From assembly GCA_963663265.2 (NCBI GenBank), contig CAXXXM010000002.1, forward strand, positions 620,001-684,000: DNA of 64,000 bases. The letters are read 5' to 3'. The first letter of the stretch is position 1. Each line of letters opens with the position of its first letter. The notes under the pieces were generated by a model. That model saw nothing but the letters and a program-made list of their open reading frames with translations, was not told the DNA's origin and searched no databases. The stretch comes from JAEXOD01 sp963663265. GTDB taxonomy: Bacteria > Bacteroidota > Ignavibacteria > Ignavibacteriales > Melioribacteraceae. A program made the translations under genes and the position numbers. Positions 18,722 through 25,835 of this stretch are shown piece after piece.

Positions 18722-19171
18722 TCAAGTATTTTGTATTTTATTGATTTTTTTGTTTTTGCTGAATACCATAATCACTAAAAGAACAACAACAAGCACAAGA
18801 ACAGCAATAACCAAAATGTAAATCCAATTAGGCATTGGTTCGCCTAAAGAGTTATGCCATTCATCAATTTTTTCATCAATACCATCAATTTGTTCATCGC
18901 TTAACATGTTATATCTTTCCAATAAAGGAAGCCATGTACCTGCAATGTTGGTATTGTATACACTATCAGCAAATGTATTATAAAGCTTTAATCTTTCTTC
19001 TTCATTTTTCTGTTCTACATTTTTAATTTGATTATCAATGTACTCAATTACAGAGTTATAAAAATCATCTCCATTATTAAACTTCTTCAAAGTTATGTCT
19101 TTAATTCTGAATTGAACATCAACATTCTGCCAAATATTTGCATTAATGGCACTATCCCAATTTTGTAACAT
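18722..19171 (-). CDS. C-terminal fragment of a coiled-coil membrane protein (frameshifted gene)
   Basis: This frame encodes the C-terminal half of the gene that starts at 19995. It is open upstream of its first ATG (19171) as far as about 19311, reading RFYNKQLDELKDEQKEF and joining smoothly onto the upstream fragment if one base is restored. The 149 residues from the ATG contain a helical region and a C-terminal membrane segment (WIYILVIAVLVLVVVLLVI), followed by a basic tail. No family is recognised. It is more likely part of one 424-residue protein than an independent gene. Confidence 0.6.
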   Translation of the reverse strand: MLQNWDSAINANIWQNVDVQFRIKDITLKKFNNGDDFYNSVIEYIDNQIKNVEQKNEEERLKLYNTFADSVYNTNIAGTWLPLLERYNMLSDEQIDGIDEKIDEWHNSLGEPMPNWIYILVIAVLVLVVVLLVIMVFSKNKKINKIQNT

Positions 19172-19281
19172 TTTTTCAACAACAGCTAATTCAGCATCCT
19201 TTTGTTTTGGAGATGCATAAACCTGAGCAATCTTAGGACCTAAAGCTTTCCAGCGAACTTTAAATTCTTTTTGTTCATCTT

Positions 19282-19995
19282 TTAATTCATCAAGCTGTTT
19301 GTTGTAAAAACGCTTGCTTCCATAAATTGAATGTTATCACTAATTAAACGTTTAATATTATCAAGCATATTACTACTTTTGAACTTAACAAAAAGCTCTT
19401 TCTTTTCAGCATCATTCATTGATTCAACACTATGAGCATTGTCAAAGAATAGACTGTTAGCAAGTTCATCAATTAAGCTATTACGTTTTTTACTGTTATC
19501 GCGCAATTTACTTAACAAGCTTTTTAATGAATCAGCAGTTTTTCTATCACGTTTAGAACTTTCTCTTAACGAAACAACTTCGCGTAAAGTAGTATAATAA
19601 TCTTCGCTAAGTCTATTAACGTATTCTTTTAATTCTTCCAATTTACCTTTTAAGTCAGTAACTTCAACTTGAAGGTCATCAATTTTGGTAAGCTTAGTTT
19701 TGGCAACTTCAATTTTATTATTAACTTTTTCAAATGTGCTTTCAAATGTATCGGGATATAATGCCTTATCCAACAAAGATTTTTTTGCACTATACTTTTC
19801 TTTTATTTCCGCCATTCTATTTTCAAAATCAGGGATTTCAGTAGCACTTTGAGCTTTATCAATATCAGATTCTAATGTTTGAACTGCCGCCTTAAAATTT
19901 TTTGTAACTTCTAAGTCAGAAGCTTGTGCAAAATTATTTGTATAAGCAAAAGCAAAAAGTAAGAATAAAAACGACACAAAAATTTTATTTTTCAT
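19282..19995 (-). CDS. Secreted coiled-coil protein, N-terminal fragment (frameshifted gene)
   Basis: The first 237 residues of a split gene: a signal peptide (MKNKIFVSFLFLLFAFAY, cut near NNFAQA), then long charged helices (EVAKTKLTKIDDLQVEVTDL and onward) predicted as coiled coil. The frame ends early after FMEASVFTTNSLMN; adding one T to the five-T run on the coding strand (19306-19310) restores the frame into the downstream fragment. The start overlaps the end of the lipoprotein gene by 11 bases, so the two are probably cotranscribed. Function unknown; the layout suggests a periplasmic coiled coil anchored at its C-terminus. Confidence 0.65.
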   Translation of the reverse strand: MKNKIFVSFLFLLFAFAYTNNFAQASDLEVTKNFKAAVQTLESDIDKAQSATEIPDFENRMAEIKEKYSAKKSLLDKALYPDTFESTFEKVNNKIEVAKTKLTKIDDLQVEVTDLKGKLEELKEYVNRLSEDYYTTLREVVSLRESSKRDRKTADSLKSLLSKLRDNSKKRNSLIDELANSLFFDNAHSVESMNDAEKKELFVKFKSSNMLDNIKRLISDNIQFMEASVFTTNSLMN

Positions 19996-20449
19996 TTTTT
20001 CCTCCCAACAATCCTTCTTCTGTTAGAACTATTGGATCAATATCTTTTTGTAAAAGTTCAATATTTGGTTCTCTCTGGTTAAAAGCAGGAGCTTTAAGAC
20101 CATCCTGAGCTACAAAAACCTTTTTTACTAATTTTAGACTTCCATCTGCTGATGCAAAAACATAAACATGTTTAAAGCCATTTGCTGTTAAAAAATAAAA
20201 TCCTTTTTGATTTCTAATCAAATGTATTTCTTCATTATTAGCTTTAAAAGGCATTGCTGTTTCTTCAACAATCATATTTTGAACATTGATGGATATTGCA
20301 TACCTATTTTCTGAAATTACTCCTGTTTCATCCATTTGTAAGGCTGTTTCAAGAGGCCAAGCATAATTTACCGGTGATAACATCATTGTATTACATCCGG
20401 CAAACGTTAACACGAGCAAAGTAATTACGGCTAAATATTTTAACCTCAT
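19985..20449 (-). CDS. Predicted lipoprotein, function unknown
   Basis: A 154-residue protein with a lipoprotein signal peptide whose lipobox is TFAGC (Cys19). The mature part is mostly beta-strand-like and alternates polar and hydrophobic residues. No family is recognised. Its 3' end overlaps the start of the coiled-coil protein gene, suggesting the two work together at the envelope. Confidence 0.7.
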   Translation of the reverse strand: MRLKYLAVITLLVLTFAGCNTMMLSPVNYAWPLETALQMDETGVISENRYAISINVQNMIVEETAMPFKANNEEIHLIRNQKGFYFLTANGFKHVYVFASADGSLKLVKKVFVAQDGLKAPAFNQREPNIELLQKDIDPIVLTEEGLLGGKNEK

Positions 20450-20548
20450 TTTTTCTCCGATTTTTTATTTGTTTTATAATATTTTTTATTTCATTAATGA
20501 AAATCTAACAAAAAAAATCATCTTAATATAATAAAGTTCTCTTAAAAA

Positions 20549-20968
20549 TTAGATATTTTTTCTAATTTCTTCAGCAACGTGCTTCAGGTCTTCCATTGTA
20601 GGTTTTTCTTTACGTTCAATTTTTACTTTATAGCTATCATCAGCAAAACGCGGTATTATGTGTAAATGACTATGAAAAACTTCTTGACCGGCTGCTGGAC
20701 CATTTGCAATCAAAAAGTTTGTACCTTCTAATTTTACTGAACCACTCTTTCGTAAAGCTTTTTCAATTTTTACTGCGGCTCTAAATAAATTCATACCGGT
20801 TTCCTCATCATAATCCTTAATTTCGGCATAATGAGTTTTAGGGATTACTAACAAATGACCTGGATTTATTGGATTAATATCCATAAAAGCATATGTATGT
20901 TCATCTTCGTATACTTTATAGGAAGGGATTTCACCTTTAATTATTTTACAGAATATGCAATTTTCCAT
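20549..20968 (-). CDS. HIT-family hydrolase (HINT-type)
   Basis: A 139-residue histidine-triad protein. It begins with CIFCKIIKGEIPSYKVYED, keeps INPGHLLVIPK, and ends with the triad in FHSHLHIIPRF. HINT proteins hydrolyse nucleoside phosphoramidates and AMP-lysine. The two N-terminal cysteines may help bind zinc, as in many bacterial members. It is divergent from the DUF3078 gene. Confidence 0.93.
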   Translation of the reverse strand: MENCIFCKIIKGEIPSYKVYEDEHTYAFMDINPINPGHLLVIPKTHYAEIKDYDEETGMNLFRAAVKIEKALRKSGSVKLEGTNFLIANGPAAGQEVFHSHLHIIPRFADDSYKVKIERKEKPTMEDLKHVAEEIRKNI

Positions 20969-21056
20969 ATAATTCCTTACATTTATTTTATTAATTAAGT
21001 ATTTTAAAAATAACTAAAAGAAATATAAATAGTTTAAATAATTATTTGGGGATGAA

Positions 21057-21899
21057 ATGAAATTATTAATTTTATTATTAAGCTTTATTGACTTATCTTA
21101 CGCGGCGGCTCCAACTGATACAACACGAACTAACGGTACTTATTACTCTGGAATTGCCGGTGCAAACGCAAGTCAAATTTCATTTACTAACTGGTCACAA
21201 GGTGGCGAAAATTCGCTTACTTGGTCGGTTTTTGGTGATTTTGGTCTTAAGTATGTTAATGATTCATTGGTTGTTATTAATAACCTTAAACTTTCTTATG
21301 GCAAAACCAAAGCCGGTAACGAAACATACAAAACTAATAACAACGAAATTTATTTAGAAACTGTTCTTCTTTATCGAAGGGGTTGGCAGATTAATCCGTA
21401 CTTTAGTAACACAGTAAGAACGGTTATTACAAAAGGATACGATTATAGTAAAGAAACCGCTTTACCAATTTCCAATTTTTTTGATCCAGGATATGTTACA
21501 CAAAGTATTGGTTTTAGCTATAATAAAATCAAAGGTTTTTCAACTCGCCTTGGTATTGCAGGTCAAGAAATTTTCACTAATATTTATCGCAACTATTCTG
21601 ATAAGCCAGAGACTACTACAAAAATTGAATCATTTAAATTTGAAACCGGTTTGGAATCTGTTTCTGAAGGGAAATTCAACATACAGGAAAACTTATTATT
21701 TACAAGTAAACTAAGGCTATTTACACGTTTTGAACATATTGATGTTTGGGATGTTCGCTGGGATAATACTATTACTGCAAAAATATCATCATTATTTAAT
21801 GTTAATTTGAATGTATTAATGATTTACGAAAAAGCACAAACAGCAAAAACTCAGTTAAAAGAAGCTTTACAATTAGGAATAACATATACACTATTTTAA
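21057..21899 (+). CDS. DUF3078 outer-envelope beta-rich protein
   Basis: A 280-residue secreted protein with a signal peptide ending near SYAAA. The segment SQISFTNWSQGGENSLTW and the repeated aromatic, alternating strands (YLETVLLYRRGWQINPYFSN; FETGLESVSEGKFNI) match the DUF3078 family of Bacteroidota, thought to be an outer-membrane beta barrel. Its precise role is unknown. It lies 21 bases before the MscS-like gene. Confidence 0.8.
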   Translation: MKLLILLLSFIDLSYAAAPTDTTRTNGTYYSGIAGANASQISFTNWSQGGENSLTWSVFGDFGLKYVNDSLVVINNLKLSYGKTKAGNETYKTNNNEIYLETVLLYRRGWQINPYFSNTVRTVITKGYDYSKETALPISNFFDPGYVTQSIGFSYNKIKGFSTRLGIAGQEIFTNIYRNYSDKPETTTKIESFKFETGLESVSEGKFNIQENLLFTSKLRLFTRFEHIDVWDVRWDNTITAKISSLFNVNLNVLMIYEKAQTAKTQLKEALQLGITYTLF

Positions 21900-21920
21900 A
21901 ACTATTGGAGTATTAAAAAG

Positions 21921-22445
21921 ATGGAAGAGTATATTCTGCAAGCTCGTCAATTAGTAGTGGCTTATGGTGCCAAAATAATTGGAGCTATTCTTATATTGAT
22001 AATAGGATTCTGGTTATCAAAAATAATTTCCAATTCAGTATCAAAATTAATGAAAAAAAGAAAAATTGATATTACATTAACAAAGTTTACTGCTGCATTT
22101 GTTAAAGTTTTGTTAATAGTTTTTGTGGTTTTAGCTGCTATAAGTCAAGTGGGTATTGAAACAACTTCACTTGTTGCTATATTAGGGGCTGCGAGTTTTG
22201 CTGTTGGCTTAGCTTTGCAAGGTTCACTATCAAACTTTGCTGCCGGCGTTATGTTAATCATTTTTAGACCCATTAAAGTTCATGATTCTATTGAGCTTGG
22301 AGCCACAAAAGGAGTAGTTGAACAAATTGGAATTTTTACTACTATAGTTGAAGGTGAAAACGATAAAATATTTATTATTCCTAACACAAAATTGATGAAC
22401 GATATTATTGTTAATCATTCTTATAAAAAAACTCACTTATCATGA
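21921..22445 (+). CDS. Small-conductance mechanosensitive channel, C-terminally truncated
   Basis: The 174 residues contain two or three membrane helices and the MscS pore helix with its glycine/alanine pattern (ILGAASFAVGLALQGSLSNF), followed by the start of the beta domain (DSIELGATKGVVEQIGIFTT; IFIIPNTKLMNDIIVNHS). Normal small MscS proteins continue for about 100 more residues; this one stops at THLS, exactly where a dispersed palindromic repeat begins. It may be a non-functional remnant or a shortened channel lacking the cytoplasmic cage. Confidence 0.8.
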   Translation: MEEYILQARQLVVAYGAKIIGAILILIIGFWLSKIISNSVSKLMKKRKIDITLTKFTAAFVKVLLIVFVVLAAISQVGIETTSLVAILGAASFAVGLALQGSLSNFAAGVMLIIFRPIKVHDSIELGATKGVVEQIGIFTTIVEGENDKIFIIPNTKLMNDIIVNHSYKKTHLS

Positions 22446-22945
22446 GGATGTTTCATACTTGAGGAATTTTATTCTGGGAGGTCATAGTCTTACCATGACC
22501 GAATGAATTTTGCATTAAAACATATATATTTAAGCTATTTTTTTTAAACAGAAGTGTCACAGTTCAGACCGTGGATGTTTCATAATTGAGGAATTATTTC
22601 TGGGCGGTCATGGTCTCACCATGACCGAATGAATTTACTGTAAAAACAGCGGCGTTTTTGATAAAAGTTTGTGTCACGGTTCAGACCGTGACACCCGAGA
22701 TTGGGGATTAAAGAGTTTTGCAACATTCTCGACCGTGACACCCCAGAACTGGATTTCCGATTTATACAACAACTTCGTCTCATGTCTCTTCTTTTCGTCA
22801 CTTGTCACATCGTCACTCGTTACTTTTTTTTTTGATTGCAGAGCAATCACACGTCGGCAACTCGCAAAAAACAATAAACCCCACGACTTCAGAGGTGTTT
22901 GTCGCATAAATAAAACAAAGCCGAAGGTTGTTCAAATATGAGGAA
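22442..22945. repeat. Dispersed palindromic repeat region replacing the end of the MscS gene
   Basis: This gap between the truncated MscS gene and the foldase gene holds two copies of a unit that begins TTCATA-TTGAGGAAT and ends with a palindrome: an imperfect one at 22480-22500 and a perfect one at 22606-22626 (GGTCATGGT, CTC, ACCATGACC). A third palindrome with 10-bp arms lies at 22671-22694 (GTGTCACGGT, four-base loop). The block 22570-22723 is closely similar to 39893-40021. Short GTCAC/GTCACT repeats occupy 22795-22822. Positions 22946-23051 show nothing else. Short frames here are artefacts of the repeats. Confidence 0.8.
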
Positions 22946-23051
22946 TATCCCTAATAATCAATAATCAGAAAAAAAACAACAAACACATTATACATTCCCC
23001 AATTATCAAACACTTACGAGATCGGGTTTTCTGAGTTTTACCACAAACAAG

Positions 23052-24839
23052 TTATAAATCTTGATTTATTAACTTTTTATAAGTTTCTATCCAGTTGTAA
23101 AACGGGGGCAGTAACGGTACTGCTCCTATCCTTCCGCCAAAACCAAACATCTTTACAATGTATGAATTTATTGTGGTTGTTTTTACTGACTTTAATAATT
23201 CTTTATCTATGTTGTAGCCATATTTTTTTGCAAGTATTGCAGTTTCATCTCTTACTAACTCGCCGGCTTTATCTTTTGCATACTCATCAATTACAGAATC
23301 ACTTTTACCCGCATAATCCAATGAATCAATTTTTACTTCAGTCAGTTTAACAATTATATATTCATCCCCTATTTTGTTTGGCCCATAAACTTCTCCAATT
23401 TTCATGTTTGATAAAATTCCGGCATACTCAAATTTAACATCGTTAGATGCATTAATAGACTTATTTACAATTTTAACATCTTTATTAGTTGAATATTTTG
23501 TTGTTAAATCATTATAATTCATATAAACAAGTTCATCAAATATCGATGGGGCAATATCAAGATTAGAAAATTTGACCTCAATTATTTTATAATCTTTTGT
23601 AATACCGCCTAAATCCCCTTTATTAGCAAGTAACGAATCCTTTATTTCTATATACTTTTCATATAAAAATTTGTTTCTATATACTTGAAATAGGTAATTA
23701 TCACGCCACATTTTTACCTGGTCTTGTACTTCAGGTTGCAAATTTAATCCTTGTTTATAACCTTCTGCAGCCAAAACTTCATTTTCAATAAAAGTTTTTA
23801 CTTTTTGATTTACTTTGTTTTTTATAGCTTTTAAATCTTTTTGCTCTACTCTAAATCCAAAAAACGCAAGTTCATCCAAAAATTGGGCTAATGTATACTT
23901 TTTATTATTTATTTCTACAAATTGATTTTGAAGTTCTATTTCCAAAGATAACTTTAGATCTTCAGCTTCGTAATTGGTTATTTTATAATAATATCCATTA
24001 GTGTCTTTTTCAGCTTGTTTATCTTTTATTAATTTTTCAATTTCTCCCGCAACTAATTCTATGATTCTTTTTTCGGATTTAGCTTTAACATTTTTGAAAA
24101 AAGAGACATAAAATTCGTTTGTTAATACTTCGGCTTTTCTATCGGTAATAATCTCTTTAATTTTTTCAATTGTGTTGTTTTTCCCCTGAAAATCTGAAAA
24201 CATTTGACTTGTTTCTGAAACAAGATTAAAAATATACCATCCCTCTTTCAAAAATATGGGTTTTGTAGATTCTCCAACCTTCAACTTGAATAATTCATCT
24301 TCTGGTTTTTCTTCAAAATCACCAAAGCTTATTTCCCTTGTATTATCAATTGGAACGGCTGCTTTATATAGTGAATCAAATGAATACCCACTTTTCAACA
24401 AGTAATATTTAGCATTAATGTCTTTTTCGTTATCAGAATAAATGAACCTTAGATTTAATTTTCTTAAATATCGTTGAATCGCGGTTTGAAGTTCTTCATT
24501 TGATATATTTATCTTAGATAAAATCTCTTTGTTGTACAAAGCATCTCGCACATACATTTTTTCAATAATACCAACAGGAGTACTTACCGAAGCCATTGTA
24601 TCAATATGATGCTTCATAGCTTCATAAGCCCATAGTTTTTCACCAATCATACTGTGTAGCAGACTGTATTTTGCTCCTTCATCTCCATTAATATTTAATT
24701 TGCCAATTACCGGTGATAGCTCGTAACGTTCTGTAAACTCTTTAATTGAAATTGAAAAGTTACCAATTGTTGCAATTTTATCGTTTTGAGCAAATAACAC
24801 TTGAAATGTTATTACAAAAAGTATTAATATTTTTTTCAT
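23052..24839 (-). CDS. SurA-like periplasmic peptidyl-prolyl isomerase/chaperone
   Basis: A 595-residue exported protein with a signal peptide ending near LFAQ. The N-terminus (KIATIGNFSISIKEFTERYE) has the SurA/PpiD first-helix form, and residues 120-225 resemble a degenerate parvulin domain (YLLKSGYSFDSLYKAA, then ISFGDFEEKPEDELFKLKVG, then GWYIFNLV). A second similar block may lie near residues 490-530 (LSNMKIGEVYGPNKIGDEYI). Such proteins help fold outer-membrane or secreted proteins. The catalytic activity of the divergent parvulin domains is uncertain. Confidence 0.7.
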   Translation of the reverse strand: MKKILILFVITFQVLFAQNDKIATIGNFSISIKEFTERYELSPVIGKLNINGDEGAKYSLLHSMIGEKLWAYEAMKHHIDTMASVSTPVGIIEKMYVRDALYNKEILSKINISNEELQTAIQRYLRKLNLRFIYSDNEKDINAKYYLLKSGYSFDSLYKAAVPIDNTREISFGDFEEKPEDELFKLKVGESTKPIFLKEGWYIFNLVSETSQMFSDFQGKNNTIEKIKEIITDRKAEVLTNEFYVSFFKNVKAKSEKRIIELVAGEIEKLIKDKQAEKDTNGYYYKITNYEAEDLKLSLEIELQNQFVEINNKKYTLAQFLDELAFFGFRVEQKDLKAIKNKVNQKVKTFIENEVLAAEGYKQGLNLQPEVQDQVKMWRDNYLFQVYRNKFLYEKYIEIKDSLLANKGDLGGITKDYKIIEVKFSNLDIAPSIFDELVYMNYNDLTTKYSTNKDVKIVNKSINASNDVKFEYAGILSNMKIGEVYGPNKIGDEYIIVKLTEVKIDSLDYAGKSDSVIDEYAKDKAGELVRDETAILAKKYGYNIDKELLKSVKTTTINSYIVKMFGFGGRIGAVPLLPPFYNWIETYKKLINQDL

Positions 24840-24842
24840 AAG

Positions 24843-25478
24843 CTAAATTTGGTTACAGATACTATCTTGGGTATCTCTATTATAATTGTATGTTGGAAAA
24901 TCTACTTTTATTATGTTAAATTCTTTTTCTGCACGTTCAAACAAATCGGAATCTTCACTATAAGGAATATTTAAGAATCCGCCAAGTTTTAAAATTGTAC
25001 TTTTTCTTATAAAAAAAGTCCCTCCAATTTTACATTCATTTAGATGAATTAGTTTCGATAAATTGTTTTTATCCTTTACATAAGGATTCCCAATTATTTC
25101 AACTCCACCATGTATAAAATCAATTGTATTGTTTTCTTTTAGAATATTTACCCGTAATTCCAAATGCTCCGGTTTATAGCTATCGTCACTTCCTAAAAAT
25201 GTTATAAAAATTCCACTTGCTGCCAAAATACCCTCATTTAAGGTTAATGGGAGTTTTTTATTTTTATGAAACATATATCGTATGTTTTCAAACCTATTTA
25301 AATAGTTTTTACAAACATCAAAAGTATTATCTATACTCCCATCATCAACAATCAACAATTCCCAATTTTTATAGGTTTGATTGAGAACAGATTCAATTGC
25401 ATTGCCAATTAACTTACTTCTGTTGTATGTTGGCAAAATAATTGAAACAAATGGCAATTGACTATTATATAACTTCAT
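24843..25478 (-). CDS. Family 2 glycosyltransferase
   Basis: A 211-residue GT-A enzyme. The N-terminal VSIILPTYNRSKLIGNAIES and LIVDDGSIDNT segments are the nucleotide-sugar site; FLGSDDSYKPEHL holds the DxD-like metal motif and GGFLNIPYSEDSDLFERA the catalytic region. It is short but complete for a soluble GT2. I choose the ATG at 25478; a TTG nine bases earlier is possible. It ends three bases before the foldase gene on the same strand. The acceptor is unknown. Confidence 0.85.
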   Translation of the reverse strand: MKLYNSQLPFVSIILPTYNRSKLIGNAIESVLNQTYKNWELLIVDDGSIDNTFDVCKNYLNRFENIRYMFHKNKKLPLTLNEGILAASGIFITFLGSDDSYKPEHLELRVNILKENNTIDFIHGGVEIIGNPYVKDKNNLSKLIHLNECKIGGTFFIRKSTILKLGGFLNIPYSEDSDLFERAEKEFNIIKVDFPTYNYNRDTQDSICNQI

Positions 25479-25571
25479 TGAATGCAATGTTTTAATAAAA
25501 AAGTAAAAACTAAATATAAATTTTTTATATATTTAATGTTTAAATTTTTTCTAAACAAAAATAGTATTATT

Positions 25572-25808
25572 ATGCGTTACAGAGAGCAAGCAAGATACAT
25601 TGATGTTTTAAAAAGATATGAAAAGCAGATGGATTTTGAAGAGATGAAAGATTTTCGTATGCTAAAAAAACGTCATATAGATGATGAAGACTTAGATACT
25701 TTGTCATTAAACAGATTAAAAGAGTATTTTGAAAAATACCACACTAATCGTGCAAAAAAAAACTACGACGAGTATTTTAAGAAAAATGAAAATAATGAAC
25801 AAGAATAA
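25572..25808 (+). CDS. Small charged protein, function unknown
   Basis: A 78-residue, highly charged, mostly helical protein beginning MRYREQARYIDVLKRYEKQM. The frame is open further upstream to 25482, but that extension is AT-rich (KYKFFIYLMFKFFLNKNS) and would overlap the divergent glycosyltransferase start, so the internal ATG is preferred. It lies 27 bases before the DUF2723 gene. No family is recognised. Confidence 0.6.
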   Translation: MRYREQARYIDVLKRYEKQMDFEEMKDFRMLKKRHIDDEDLDTLSLNRLKEYFEKYHTNRAKKNYDEYFKKNENNEQE

Positions 25809-25835
25809 AAGAAATAATTAGTAAAAGAGGAACTA

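Noticed and set aside
22616..22941. Several overlapping short frames on both strands after the MscS gene
   Set aside because: They are created by the palindromic repeats and have no ribosome sites or plausible protein sequence.
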